DNA of 64,000 bases from Clostridiales bacterium (GTDB lineage Bacteria > Bacillota > Clostridia > Oscillospirales > Oscillospiraceae), in NCBI GenBank assembly GCA_025757645.1, contig CP107216.1, forward strand, positions 1,239,501-1,303,500. The letters run 5' to 3'. The translations under genes and the position numbers were made by a program. Positions 51,693 to 59,809 of this stretch are shown here, piece after piece (the stretch's first letter is position 1; every line of letters starts with the position of its first letter). The notes below the pieces were generated by a model. The model saw only the letters and a program-made list of their open reading frames with translations. It was not told the DNA's origin and searched no databases.

Positions 51693-52045
51693 TGGAAGAA
51701 AGAACGTGCTGGCTGTGCGGCAGGAACGGCGCGGACGATCCGCTGGATGTGCACCACATCTTCGGCGGGGCGAACCGGAAGCTCTCCGACAAGTTCGGGC
51801 TGACGGTGTATCTGTGCCACGAGCGGTGCCACATCTTCGGGCCGGAGGCGGCGCACCGGAGCGGCGAGACCGCCGAGCGGCTGCACCGCTACGGCCAGGA
51901 GAAGGCCATGCGGGAGCAGGGATGGAACCGGGAGCAGTTCCGCATGGTATTTGGCAAGAACTATCTGGACGAGGAGCCGGAGAGGGCGGCGCCGGCGCCG
52001 TTTACCTTCCGCGAGACGGAGCTGGTGGTGGACTTTGCCGGGTGA
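51689..52045 (+). CDS. HNH-like zinc-binding protein
   Basis: The 118-residue protein has CWLCG near residue 7. HHIFGGANRKLS lies near residue 22, and YLCHERCHIFGP near residue 46. The Cys pair, double histidine and later His/Cys resemble a phage HNH endonuclease-like fold. Whether it still cuts DNA is unknown. It is coupled to the previous gene. It lies in the early region, where recombination and DNA-processing genes are common. Confidence 0.6.
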   Translation: MMEERTCWLCGRNGADDPLDVHHIFGGANRKLSDKFGLTVYLCHERCHIFGPEAAHRSGETAERLHRYGQEKAMREQGWNREQFRMVFGKNYLDEEPERAAPAPFTFRETELVVDFAG

Positions 52046-52057
52046 GGACCTGAGCTG

Positions 52058-52167
52058 CGGCGCGGAGTCTTTTCCGCGCCGGAACTGAGGGGCGCGACGG
52101 GTGGGCGACCCTCACATATCCTTTCTGTGGCCGCGGCGGCCTTTTGGACATCTTTCACCGCCGCGGC
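52058..52167 (+). repeat. Two GC-rich inverted repeats before the excisionase-like gene
   Basis: CGGCGCGGA (52058-52066) pairs with TCCGCGCCG (52073-52081). GCCGCGGCGG (52130-52139) pairs with CCGCCGCGGC (52158-52167). Neither has a good T run. They may partly end transcription or shape the operon mRNA. Confidence 0.5.
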
Positions 52168-52192
52168 ATTTTCAGGCGAAACGAAGGAGGAG

Positions 52193-52417
52193 ATGCCTGT
52201 GCCAAAGGAAAAAGAAGGGTTCCGTGAGCAACTGGAGCGGCTGTGCGAGCTGTTTCCCGAAAGGGAGACGATCTCCATGCCGGAGGCGTGCAAGGTCGTG
52301 GGCCTGTGCCGCGACACGCTGCTGCAGGACAAGACATTCCCGGCGAAGAAGCCGGGGAACCGAAGAAACGGGAAAATCGTAGTGCCGCTGGTCGCGCTGG
52401 CCAGATGGATGGTATGA
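52193..52417 (+). CDS. Excisionase-like helix-turn-helix protein
   Basis: The 74-residue protein contains a MerR/excisionase-type winged HTH, with ISMPEACKVVGLCRDTLLQD followed by a basic wing (KKPGNRRNGKIVV). Its C-terminus, VPLVALARWM, is the pattern of excisionase-family proteins. It may direct excision by the integrase or act as a regulator. AAGGAGGAG precedes the ATG at 52193. Confidence 0.65.
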   Translation: MPVPKEKEGFREQLERLCELFPERETISMPEACKVVGLCRDTLLQDKTFPAKKPGNRRNGKIVVPLVALARWMV

Positions 52418-52433
52418 AAGGAGAAAAAACAAC

Positions 52434-52691
52434 ATGAAAAAAGCAACAGGGATCGTGCGCCGGGTGGACGAGCTGGGCAGGATCGTGCTGCCGATCGAGC
52501 TGCGGCGCGTGCTGGGCATCCAGGAGAAGGACAAGCTGGAGATCTACACGGAGGGCGACACGATCATCCTGCACAAGTATGCGCCGGGGTGCGTGTTCTG
52601 CGGGGACGCGGACGCGAAGGAGGTGCGCGGAGTGCGCATCTGCGAGCGGTGCGCGGGAGAAGCGATCCGCGCGTTCGGGGGTGAATGGTGA
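52434..52691 (+). CDS. AbrB/SpoVT-family regulator with C-terminal zinc-type tail
   Basis: Residues 1-50 match the AbrB swapped-hairpin DNA-binding domain, with VDELGRIVLPIELRRVLGI. Residues about 53-76 then hold two Cys pairs (CVFC and CERC), a probable zinc site in place of the usual AbrB dimerisation tail. AbrB proteins bind DNA as transition-state or phage regulators. AAAGGAG sets the start; the next gene overlaps the stop. Confidence 0.85.
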   Translation: MKKATGIVRRVDELGRIVLPIELRRVLGIQEKDKLEIYTEGDTIILHKYAPGCVFCGDADAKEVRGVRICERCAGEAIRAFGGEW

Positions 52692-52846
52692 TGAAGGTGT
52701 TCGGCGACCCGAAGGCGAAGGCGAAGGTACGCAGGTACATCGTATGGGGCGTTGAGGACGGCATTGTCTGCGCGAGCTTCCTTGCGGGCGGCTGCCTGGT
52801 GGGGTGGCTGTTCCATGTGATTTTCTCCGCGTTGGGGGTGGCATGA
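52691..52846 (+). CDS. 51-residue single-pass membrane protein
   Basis: The frame begins MKVFGDPKAKAKVRRYIVWG, a basic head, and continues into one membrane segment to the C-terminus. It overlaps the AbrB stop by one base and the next start by four, so it is translated with them. Function is unknown. Confidence 0.55.
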   Translation: MKVFGDPKAKAKVRRYIVWGVEDGIVCASFLAGGCLVGWLFHVIFSALGVA

Positions 52847-53124
52847 TGCAGGGTGCGGAAGCAATCAGCAAGGCGCGGGAGATGCTGGGACGGCCGCGCT
52901 CGAGCGCGGACTTTTCGCCGGCGGCGCGGTACACGGTGAGCAAGCTGTGCGACTACGCCGAGCAGGAGCATGAGCTGCGCGAGAAGGCGGAGGAACGCTA
53001 CTGCCAGGAGCAGAAGAAGGCACTGCAGTTTTCCGGCACGGTGGCAAAGCAGGAGCGCACGATCGACGACCTGCGGCAGCAGCTGAGCTTCCTGCAGGAG
53101 ACACTGCGGGACGCGGGGCTGTGA
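52843..53124 (+). CDS. 93-residue coiled-coil protein
   Basis: The protein begins in an ATGA overlap and is mainly helical. Residues about 35-90 are rich in Glu, Gln and Lys and should form a coiled coil (AEQEHELREKAEERYCQEQK). No family is recognised. It may be a structural partner of neighbouring small proteins. Confidence 0.6.
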   Translation: MMQGAEAISKAREMLGRPRSSADFSPAARYTVSKLCDYAEQEHELREKAEERYCQEQKKALQFSGTVAKQERTIDDLRQQLSFLQETLRDAGL

Positions 53125-53138
53125 GGAGGCTCGGGCGG

Positions 53139-53312
53139 ATGTATCTGGAGCGGTGCCCGTGCTGCGGGGCGAGAGCGCGGATGCACAGGACCGGCGACGC
53201 CGAACACGCGGCGTACTGGGTGCAGTGCGAGAACGCGGAATGCAGACTGATGAGCGGATACAGCGCGAGCGCGGGGATCGCCGAGGTGCGGTGGAACCGC
53301 CGAGAGCTGTGA
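53139..53312 (+). CDS. Lar-family restriction-alleviation-like zinc protein
   Basis: The 57-residue protein has CPCCG near residue 6, then YWVQCENAEC, and ends with AGIAEVRWNRR. This Cys-x-x-Cys, Cys, and final W-N-R arrangement is that of Lar-like proteins. The first described member, Rac-prophage Lar, modulates a type I restriction system. Most small homologues are uncharacterised, so that role is only a possibility. The start at 53139 follows GAGGAGG. Confidence 0.7.
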   Translation: MYLERCPCCGARARMHRTGDAEHAAYWVQCENAECRLMSGYSASAGIAEVRWNRREL

Positions 53313-53332
53313 GCGGAGAAGGTGTTGGGGAC

Positions 53333-53752
53333 ATGGCAATCAAAAACTACACGACAAAAGTGGATGCATATACGTCCATCGGAGAAATCCAAGGCGCGCT
53401 TGCGCGCCACGGCGCCACCAAGATCATGATTGACTACGATAATGGCAAGCCGCAGGCAATCGCGTTTGGGATCGACACGCCGGCGGGGCCGCGCGGCTTC
53501 CGCCTGCCGGCGGCCGTGGATGGGACGCTGCGGGTGTTTGCGGAGCAGAAGATCAAGGCCGACCGCGGGCAGGCGGAAATGACCGCGTGGCGGAACGTGC
53601 GCGACTGGGTGCTGGCGCAAATGGCGCTGGTCGAATCCTGTGATGTGCCGATGCAGCAGATCTTCTTGCCGTATATGGCAGATGATCGCGGCCGGACGGT
53701 GTACGAGCTGTATGCCGCCGGGCAGCTCGCGCTCGGCGCGGGGAATGACTGA
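53333..53752 (+). CDS. 139-residue protein, unknown
   Basis: The protein begins MAIKNYTTKVDAYTSIGEIQ. It appears to be a compact alpha/beta domain (GATKIMIDYDNGKPQAIAF, then RGFRLPAAVDG) with a helical C-terminus. I do not recognise it. It lies between the Lar-like gene and pcfK, in an early-operon position. Confidence 0.65.
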   Translation: MAIKNYTTKVDAYTSIGEIQGALARHGATKIMIDYDNGKPQAIAFGIDTPAGPRGFRLPAAVDGTLRVFAEQKIKADRGQAEMTAWRNVRDWVLAQMALVESCDVPMQQIFLPYMADDRGRTVYELYAAGQLALGAGND

Positions 53753-53782
53753 CACGAGAAAAAGACAAGAGGAGATGTGCCT

Positions 53783-54133
53783 ATGAACGAATTTTATGAG
53801 AAAGCCATCGAGCGGCTGCGCGATGACAAGGGACTGAGCGGGAACAAGGAACGCGCCATGGCGCCGGCTGTGCGCGAGGCGCTGGAGAAGTTCTGCGCGG
53901 ATGACGGTGAGTTTGCGCAGGCCGTGGCGCAGGGCGGGAGCTTCCCGGAGTGCATGAAGGCCGTGGCCAAAGGCGTGGGCGGGAGCATATCGGACATCGA
54001 GGCATACCGCCGGGCGGTGCAGTTCTACTTCCCGGGCGCGGAGATCGAGGTGCAGATGCGCGTGCGGCTGTGCAGCGACGACGCGAAGCCGGAGGGGTTG
54101 CTGCTGAAGCTGGACGACTTCTTCGGGGTGTGA
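53783..54133 (+). CDS. PcfK-like protein
   Basis: The 116-residue helical protein resembles PcfK of conjugative plasmids and prophages, with FYEKAIERLRDDKGLSG and the late block SDIEAYRRAVQFYFPGAE. The gene directly behind it is PcfJ-like, the usual pairing, which supports the call. No biochemical role is established. AAGAGGAGATG is the ribosome site. Confidence 0.7.
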   Translation: MNEFYEKAIERLRDDKGLSGNKERAMAPAVREALEKFCADDGEFAQAVAQGGSFPECMKAVAKGVGGSISDIEAYRRAVQFYFPGAEIEVQMRVRLCSDDAKPEGLLLKLDDFFGV

Positions 54134-54136
54134 GCC

Positions 54137-55759
54137 ATGCGGTACTTAAAGTGCAACCTGCAGCCGGAGCGGCACGAGGAGGTCCTGGGGAAGTTCTGGG
54201 ACTATCCGACGCAGGAGGAAGAGGACGCAGTGCACGATCTGTTCACGCCGCACGTGTTTTTCGAGACATACGGAAAGCGGCGCGAGGTGTGGGCGACGTG
54301 CTGCCGCCAGCATGGGATCATCGGCAAGCACGGGCCGAAGCACGGCAGCGAGGCCAGCTGCCCGTTTTGCGGGCAAACGGCCGTGTGGAGCGCGATCGGC
54401 AAGTACAGCGAGCGGATGACGTCCCTGCGGGAAGAGACGCACGTGGCATTCTTGCGCAGGGACGGCGATGCGCTGCTGATCGAGGCGATGCAGATCGAGA
54501 TCAGCTACACAAAGGACCTGATCTATGGGGGCATCTACTACGACATGAGCTGCTGGGGGCAGAAAGCCTACTACCTCGCGCCGGGGACGGTGCAGATGTG
54601 GGAGTGGACGCGGGAATGGAGCTGCGGAGAGCTGACGCGGCCGTACTGGAAGGCGAAGGCGACAGTGTCAGAGCCGTTTCAGCCGAACATGATGGGCTGG
54701 GCGTGCTATCAGGGCGACTATACCGTGATCGGCACGGACGCGCTGAGCGAGACGAAAGCGTGGCGCTATTGCCAGATTGAGGACTGGATGTGCTATGAAC
54801 TTGCGGAGGGCTGGGACGAGCCGGTGAAGTGGGTTGTGACGTATCTCGCGGCCTACGCGATGTGGCCACAGATCGAAATGGCCGTGAAGATCGGCCTCGG
54901 GGACGCGGTGACACAGCTTGTGGTGAGCGGCGTGAAAAACGCGCGGATCCTGAACTGGAGTGCGCGAAATCCGGCAGACTTTATGCGAATGAGCAAGCAG
55001 GAGACGCGCACATGGCTGCAGTCTGGCGGAGACTTTGAGGCGCTGAAAAGCTGGCGGGAGACTGCGCCGGAGCTGACACCGGATGTGTACATCCATCTCT
55101 GCCAGCGGCTCGGCGGGGGATGGATGGTGGAAGCGTGCAAGGAGTGCGCGGAGACGGCCGGTGTGAAGCTGGAAAAGGCGGCACGATATGCCGAGAGCAG
55201 GATAGGCGTGCATCTGTGGGTGGACTATCTGCGCATGGCGCGCGAGCTGGGCTATGACCTGACGGAGGCGACGGTGGCCATGCCGAAGGACCTGCGGGAG
55301 CGGCACGACGCGGCGGCTGAGCTGCTGGAGATCCGGAAGGACCAAGCCGCCGCTGCGGCCTATGCGAAGCGGTACAAGAAGCTGTGCCGGAAGTATGAAT
55401 TTGCTCTGAGCGGCTTGCGCATCGTGGTGCCGAAGAGCGGCAGCGAGATCGTGCGCGAGGGCAAGACGCTGCACCACTGTGTGGGCGGCTATGCCGCGCG
55501 GCATATTGAGGGGAAGACAACCATCCTGTTTTTGCGGCACGAGAAGCGGCCGGAGCGCCCATGGATGACCATCGAGCTGACGGGGAAGGACACGATCCGC
55601 CAGATCCACGGATACAAGAACGAGAGCTATAACCATGCGCAGGATCCGGAAGAGCGGTACGCATGGTTTCTGGATGCATGGCTCGGCTGGGTGCACGCAG
55701 GCAGCCGCCGCGGCAAGCAGAAGCAGCCAATACTGGAAGCAAAGGAGAAAACGGCATGA
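54137..55759 (+). CDS. PcfJ-like protein
   Basis: The 540-residue protein has an N-terminal zinc-type region (CCRQHGIIGKHGPKHGSEAS, then CPFCG). A long middle region follows. The C-terminal block is characteristic of the PcfJ family: GKTLHHCVGGYAARHIEGKT with the later RPWMTIEL. These proteins accompany PcfK in mobile elements. The conserved HHCVG motif hints at an enzymatic or RNA/DNA-processing function, which remains unproved. The DUF3102 gene starts in an ATGA overlap at its end. Confidence 0.82.
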   Translation: MRYLKCNLQPERHEEVLGKFWDYPTQEEEDAVHDLFTPHVFFETYGKRREVWATCCRQHGIIGKHGPKHGSEASCPFCGQTAVWSAIGKYSERMTSLREETHVAFLRRDGDALLIEAMQIEISYTKDLIYGGIYYDMSCWGQKAYYLAPGTVQMWEWTREWSCGELTRPYWKAKATVSEPFQPNMMGWACYQGDYTVIGTDALSETKAWRYCQIEDWMCYELAEGWDEPVKWVVTYLAAYAMWPQIEMAVKIGLGDAVTQLVVSGVKNARILNWSARNPADFMRMSKQETRTWLQSGGDFEALKSWRETAPELTPDVYIHLCQRLGGGWMVEACKECAETAGVKLEKAARYAESRIGVHLWVDYLRMARELGYDLTEATVAMPKDLRERHDAAAELLEIRKDQAAAAAYAKRYKKLCRKYEFALSGLRIVVPKSGSEIVREGKTLHHCVGGYAARHIEGKTTILFLRHEKRPERPWMTIELTGKDTIRQIHGYKNESYNHAQDPEERYAWFLDAWLGWVHAGSRRGKQKQPILEAKEKTA

Positions 55760-56763
55760 ATGAACTGACAAGGACGCCGGAGACCGTGGGCGCGGAGATC
55801 CGCGGCCTGACGGCGCAGGCAAAGCAGATGACGCTGTGGTTCGGCATCGAGATCGGCCGCCGCCTATGTGAGGTGAAGGAGATGATCGGCCACGGGGAGT
55901 GGCTGCCGTACCTGAAGGCGCAGACGGAGTTCAGCCAGAGCACGGCATCGCGCTTTATGACGCTGTACCGCGAATACGGGGCGCAGCAGCAGACCCTTTT
56001 TGGGGCGGAATCAAATTACCCAACGTTGAATAATTTGAGCATTTCCAATGCTTTGCGACTGCTCGCGCTGCCGGAAAACGAGCGGGAGAGCTTCGCCGAG
56101 GAGCACGATGTGGAGCACATGTCGGCGCGGGAGCTGGAAGAGCTGATCCAGGAGAAGAAGGCGGCCGAGGACGAGCGGGATCTGTACGAGCAGAAGCTGG
56201 CAGAACAGATGGGCGCGGCGGAGCGGCTGAAAAAGGACGCCGAGACGGCGGCGCAGGAGGCCGAGGCACGCTGCCGGGAGCTGGCGGAGACACAGGCGCA
56301 GATCCGGGCACTGCAGGAAAATATCCGCACGCTGGAGAGCCGGCCGGTTGAGGTGGCCGTGCAGGTGGACGAGGGCGCTGTGGCCAAGGCGCGCGAGGAA
56401 GAAAAGGCGGCTGCGCAGAAAGAGCTTGAGCGGCTGGAAAAGAAGCTGCAGAAGGCGGAAAAGGCGCGCGAGCAGGCGGAGGCCACGGCCAAGGCCGCCG
56501 AGGACAAGCTGGAGACCGCCGCGGCGGACGTAGCCAAGGAGCGCGACGGCCTGAAGCTGGAGCTGCAGGAGGCGCGCCGGAAGCTGGAGATGAGCGACGT
56601 GACGGTGGCGCAGTTCAAGATCGTGTTTGACACCGTGCAGGGGAATTTGAACGACATGCTGGCTCTGATCGCCAAGGCCAGCGGCGAGAACCAGACAAAG
56701 CTCCGAGCGGCTGCGGAGAAGCTGCTGGAGGCATTCGGGGAGAAGGTGAAGCGGAATGGGTGA
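55756..56763 (+). CDS. DUF3102 protein with long coiled coil
   Basis: Residues about 1-90 match DUF3102, with LWFGIEIGRRLCEVKEMIG and FSQSTASRFMTLYREYG, which resembles a DNA-binding helical domain. Residues about 130-300 form a long coiled coil of Glu, Lys, Ala and Gln. The protein may bind DNA and multimerise, as in partition-like or replication-associated proteins. It is coupled to the PcfJ-like gene upstream and the MazG-like gene downstream. Confidence 0.8.
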   Translation: MNELTRTPETVGAEIRGLTAQAKQMTLWFGIEIGRRLCEVKEMIGHGEWLPYLKAQTEFSQSTASRFMTLYREYGAQQQTLFGAESNYPTLNNLSISNALRLLALPENERESFAEEHDVEHMSARELEELIQEKKAAEDERDLYEQKLAEQMGAAERLKKDAETAAQEAEARCRELAETQAQIRALQENIRTLESRPVEVAVQVDEGAVAKAREEEKAAAQKELERLEKKLQKAEKAREQAEATAKAAEDKLETAAADVAKERDGLKLELQEARRKLEMSDVTVAQFKIVFDTVQGNLNDMLALIAKASGENQTKLRAAAEKLLEAFGEKVKRNG

Positions 56764-57049
56764 GTACATAAACGAAACGGAAGTGCTGCAGAGAGCGCTG
56801 GACACCTACGGATCTTCCCTACAGATTGCGATGGTGTTTGAGGAAATGAGCGAGCTGCAAAAGGAGCTGTGCAAGTACCTGCGCGGACGGGGCTCGTTCG
56901 AGCATATTGCCGAGGAGATCGCCGACGTGGAGATCATGCTCGAGCAGATGAAAATGCTGTTTTGCTGCACGGATGATGTGCGCAATGAGCGCAGGCGCAA
57001 AGTGGTGCGGCTGAAGGGCAGGTTGGACGAGCACGGAGAAGCAGGCTGA
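56756..57049 (+). CDS. MazG-like nucleotide pyrophosphohydrolase
   Basis: The 97-residue all-alpha protein has the metal-binding signature [10 protein letters not shown] followed by [10 protein letters not shown]. This matches the EExxE...ExxD pattern of MazG and phage NTP pyrophosphatases. Such enzymes remove non-standard nucleotides or adjust host nucleotide alarm signals during infection. The start overlaps the preceding gene by eight bases. Confidence 0.8.
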   Translation: MGEYINETEVLQRALDTYGSSLQIAMVFEEMSELQKELCKYLRGRGSFEHIAEEIADVEIMLEQMKMLFCCTDDVRNERRRKVVRLKGRLDEHGEAG

Positions 57050-57071
57050 TACATCAGAGAAGCCGGCCCTC

Positions 57072-57110
57072 TTCCGGGTGCAGGGCACCCGGAACATCTC
57101 CTCTTTTTTT
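57072..57110 (+). terminator. Possible weak terminator
   Basis: TTCCGGGTGC (57072-57081) pairs perfectly with GCACCCGGAA (57085-57094). A T run follows only after 10 bases, so termination would be partial at best. Confidence 0.4.
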
Positions 57111-57188
57111 GATTCCGCAAGAGCGGGCCGGGCGGCGGAAAGGCACCGCCGCCTGTGCCCGGAAGAGAGCCGGAGGAAGGAGAACGAT

Positions 57189-57317
57189 ATGTGCAGGACG
57201 ACGTGCATGGAAACGATCGCGCAGGCCGCGCGGGAGCGCCGGGAGGCGAGGCTGCGCGAAATGCTGAACACGAACTACGGGAACGAGCCGACCGTGGTGG
57301 TGCGGTACGGAAAATGA
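57189..57317 (+). CDS. 42-residue protein, unknown
   Basis: The small basic protein ([20 protein letters not shown] at its start) has two N-terminal cysteines and an Arg-rich helix. GGAGGAAGGAG precedes it, and the next gene starts in an ATGA overlap. Function is unknown. Confidence 0.55.
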   Translation: MCRTTCMETIAQAARERREARLREMLNTNYGNEPTVVVRYGK

Positions 57318-57520
57318 TCCGCGAATACGGAAGGAAACGATGCAACGGATGCCGGCAGCTGAAAACGGTGCCGTGGCCGCGCGGATACCCTGCGGCGCGG
57401 TGCATGGCAGATGGACGGATGCGGGGCGCGGTGATCGGCCGGAGGCCGACGGACGACTGCCCGGTGTACCGGCCGGCATGGTGCCCGGGAAAGGAGGACG
57501 ACGTTGAACGCAGAATTTGA
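57314..57520 (+). CDS. 68-residue Cys-rich protein
   Basis: It contains CNGC near residue 10, then single cysteines near residues 30, 49 and 57. These could form one zinc site. It is coupled to the preceding gene and overlaps the next by 17 bases. Unrecognised. Confidence 0.55.
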   Translation: MIREYGRKRCNGCRQLKTVPWPRGYPAARCMADGRMRGAVIGRRPTDDCPVYRPAWCPGKEDDVERRI

Positions 57521-57719
57521 GGCGTTTTTGAACAACGAAGTCGGAAAAATGTACGCAAACGACACGCAGAAGCTGATGCTCTACCGCGTGGACGCAGACG
57601 AAAGGGAGAGCTACGGCTACAAGGACATGGGCCAGATCGAGCGGCTGGGCGCGCTGCTGAGCATGCTGTGTAAGGAGATCATGGACATGGTGGCGGAATG
57701 GAAGGAGAACGACGGATGA
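57504..57719 (+). CDS. 71-residue protein with TTG start
   Basis: AAAGGAGG lies seven bases before TTG at 57504, with no ATG or GTG in a better place, so TTG is the likely start. The protein is helical and acidic, with [20 protein letters not shown] in the middle. Not recognised. It overlaps the genes on both sides. Confidence 0.6.
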   Translation: MNAEFEAFLNNEVGKMYANDTQKLMLYRVDADERESYGYKDMGQIERLGALLSMLCKEIMDMVAEWKENDG

Positions 57720-57868
57720 AGCAGGAAATGCTGCTGTGTGTGCCGTGCGCAGAGCGGATGAAGCAGGAAGGCAAGCGGGTGGAGCACACCGGGAACGTGC
57801 GCGGGAAGCTGACGTGCGGCTGCTGCGAACGGCGGCGGTACGGCGGCGTGTATGTGGTGGAACTATGA
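57716..57868 (+). CDS. 50-residue zinc-type protein
   Basis: Two Cys pairs, CVPC near residue 8 and CGCC near residue 34, suggest one small zinc ribbon ([20 protein letters not shown] is the start). It overlaps both neighbours by four bases. Function is unknown. Confidence 0.6.
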   Translation: MKQEMLLCVPCAERMKQEGKRVEHTGNVRGKLTCGCCERRRYGGVYVVEL

Positions 57869-58199
57869 GCACGTGCGAACAATGCTACCACGGGTCCGCC
57901 ACGGGGCTGCGCGGAGTCGGGACGGTGTGCCTGTACATCCTGCACGAAAAGCGGCGCAGGCCATGTCCCGGAGGGGATGCATGCACGGAGTTTGTTACGC
58001 CGGAGGATTATGCGCGGAGAGGGAGCGAGGAGAAGCCGATGGGAAGAGAACAGAGACTATGGACAAAGAGAGAGGAAAAGCGCCTGATGCAGATGATCGA
58101 GGACGGGAAAACGTACAGGGAGATCGGCGAGGCGCTGGGCCGCACGAGAGCGAGCGCACAGCAACACGCGCACTACATGAGGAAGGAAGAAAACGATGA
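57865..58199 (+). CDS. Zinc-type plus HTH-type protein, end uncertain (possible lost stop)
   Basis: Residues about 1-45 have a Cys pattern (CEQC, then CPGGDAC) of a small zinc protein. Residues about 60-110 look like an HTH of the SANT/GcrA type (WTKREEKRLMQMIEDGKTY and EIGEALGRTRASAQQHA). In the given sequence the frame has no stop at 58199. It runs on through the next gene and joins the DUF4406 frame, ending at 59037. One more A in the run at 58190-58193 would give a stop at 58197-58199 in the usual ATGA overlap. I therefore mark the end there. A separate start at 58039 is also possible. Confidence 0.55.
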
Positions 58200-58744
58200 T
58201 GCACTACAAGGGGCTGGCGAAGCTGGCGGCGAAGGAAGCAAAAAACAGGGCGCTGCTGATCTGCGAGACGGCGGGCATGCTGAGCCTGCTGGGCGAAAAG
58301 TGGGCGTACAGCGCGCAGGTGGAGAGCCTGCAGCAGTCGGACGGCCGGGAGCTGCTGGCGGAGATCGTGCGAATGGTCGGGCGAATCCCGACGGAGGAGG
58401 CCGTAACGGTGCGGGGGTCGACGGAGCAGCACACGATGCTGGACGTGACACTGGCACGCCTGAGCGAGGCAATGCAGGTGGACGGTGCGCGGGAGATCAA
58501 GGCGACGCCGCTGATGTATGGCAGCACAATGCTGTGGCAGACGCGCGACCGGCAGATCATCGGCCTGCCGGAGGATGCGCAGGCGGCTGTCACCATGACG
58601 CGGGAGGCAACGACGGATGCACTCGGCACGGTGATGCGCTTCGACACACCGGAGGAGACGTTCGCGGCGCAGACGCTGGAAAATGCGGCGGCCATGTGGC
58701 AGGCACTCGCGCTGACAAGCTGGGTGGCGTGGGACGACGACTGA
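58196..58744 (+). CDS. 182-residue protein, unknown
   Basis: The protein begins MMHYKGLAKLAAKEAKNRAL after an AGGAAGG-type ribosome site. It is helical at first, then mixed alpha/beta (TMLWQTRDRQIIGLPEDAQA). No family is recognised. Its coding character is better than that of the overlapping open frame in register with the genes on either side. Confidence 0.65.
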   Translation: MMHYKGLAKLAAKEAKNRALLICETAGMLSLLGEKWAYSAQVESLQQSDGRELLAEIVRMVGRIPTEEAVTVRGSTEQHTMLDVTLARLSEAMQVDGAREIKATPLMYGSTMLWQTRDRQIIGLPEDAQAAVTMTREATTDALGTVMRFDTPEETFAAQTLENAAAMWQALALTSWVAWDDD

Positions 58745-59037
58745 CCAAGATCTATATTGCCGGGAAGATCACCGGCGACGAGGGATACCGCGAGAAGTTC
58801 CGCCGGGCGGCGGAGACGGTAAGCGGAATGGGCTGCATCCCACTTAACCCGGCGGAGCAGCCGGAGGGGATGGCGGCACAGGACTACATGCGGATGTGCT
58901 TTGCGATGATCGACATCGCGGATGCGGTGCTGTTTTTGCCGGACTGGCGCGGCAGCCCGGGCGCGATGCTGGAAAAGGCGTATTGTGAGTACATCCAAAA
59001 ACCGCACGTTTTCGCGGCAGGGGAGGCGGAAGCATGA
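58729..59037 (+). CDS. DUF4406 protein, deoxyribosyltransferase-like
   Basis: The 102-residue protein has KIYIAGKITG near residue 6. MIDIADAVLFLPDWRGSPGAMLE follows later (near residue 66), split over a loop. This is the pattern of the nucleoside 2-deoxyribosyltransferase-like fold. It may act on nucleotides or phage DNA precursors. The GTG at 58729 is the best start, after a GGGTGG-like site and a 16-base overlap with the previous gene. Confidence 0.75.
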   Translation: MGRRLTKIYIAGKITGDEGYREKFRRAAETVSGMGCIPLNPAEQPEGMAAQDYMRMCFAMIDIADAVLFLPDWRGSPGAMLEKAYCEYIQKPHVFAAGEAEA

Positions 59038-59588
59038 ATGTATGCGAATTTTGCGGGAGAGAGATTCCGCGCGGGCGGCTGTGCACAAAGCATTTGGCGA
59101 TGCGCGTGCTGCTGCCAATAAGGTATTGGCAGATGGTGGCCAAGAGCGCAAATGAGGCAGCGATCCGCGAGCAAATGGACCTGGAATATGAGCAGCGGCG
59201 GAGCGCGGAAGCCAGCAAGGCACTGACAGCGGAACGCGCCGAAGCAGCAGAAGCGAAGGAGAACATGGAAAGTGCGATGCGCGCACTGGAACAGGTGCGT
59301 GCGGAACTGGAACAGGTGCGTGCGGAGCTGAAGGAGGAGCACATCCGGAGACTGGAGGAGCAGATGGAGGTGCGGAATCTGGAAAAGGTGCTGGCCGGCC
59401 GGCTGCTGGCCGAATGGAAGGAGCGAAAGGTGCCGCGCACGCCGCTGGGCCAGGATGCTGAGACATGCAAGCGCTGGATGTGCGACGGTGACTGCCCGGC
59501 ATGGATGGCATGCTTAGGGAAGCTGGGGCCGCGCGAACAGATCCGCGAACTGATGGAGGCAATGGGATATGCCGGCGGGACCGTGTAA
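59034..59588 (+). CDS. Zinc-type coiled-coil protein
   Basis: The 184-residue protein begins with CEFCG near residue 4 and a second Cys at about 17, a likely zinc site. A coiled coil follows (about 45-125) with the near-exact repeat LEQVRAELEQVRAELKEE. A C-terminal cluster (CKRWMCDGDC and MACLG) could form a second metal site. It starts in an ATGA overlap. Function is unknown. Confidence 0.65.
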   Translation: MNVCEFCGREIPRGRLCTKHLAMRVLLPIRYWQMVAKSANEAAIREQMDLEYEQRRSAEASKALTAERAEAAEAKENMESAMRALEQVRAELEQVRAELKEEHIRRLEEQMEVRNLEKVLAGRLLAEWKERKVPRTPLGQDAETCKRWMCDGDCPAWMACLGKLGPREQIRELMEAMGYAGGTV

Positions 59589-59754
59589 AGGGTGTGCCGA
59601 GCGGAGGCCGGGGTGCCACGCGGCGTGCGCGGCGTATCTGGAGGTACGGGCGGAATGTGACCGGCGGATCGCTGAGCGCGCCCGCGAGCAGAAGGTGACG
59701 GATGCAAGCCTGGCGCTGGCGGCGCGCAACAACCACAAATACGGGCGCGGATAA
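59569..59754 (+). CDS. 61-residue Cys-rich protein
   Basis: Four closely spaced cysteines near residues 6, 9, 16 and 20 (CKGCAERRPGCHAAC) suggest a zinc knuckle. A basic helix and tail follow. This type of small protein is common in Firmicutes prophages but has no known role. It is the last plus-strand gene before the minus-strand operon. Confidence 0.7.
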   Translation: MPAGPCKGCAERRPGCHAACAAYLEVRAECDRRIAERAREQKVTDASLALAARNNHKYGRG

Positions 59755-59771
59755 CGCACGGATAGCAAAAT

Positions 59772-59798
59772 GCCCCGGCAGTGGATCACTGCCGGGGC
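59772..59798 (-). terminator. Terminator of the minus-strand operon
   Basis: GCCCCGGCAGTG (59772-59783) pairs perfectly with CACTGCCGGGGC (59787-59798). The T run ATTTTGC follows on the minus strand, so it ends the operon from 62.5 kb. It also separates that operon from the converging early genes. Confidence 0.82.
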
Positions 59799-59809
59799 TG
59801 AAGAGCAAG

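Noticed and set aside
58201..58728. The middle part of the long 57865-59037 frame as real coding sequence
   Set aside because: It is Gly/Ala/Asp/Arg-rich with no fold, while the other register gives a balanced 182-residue protein with its own ribosome site.
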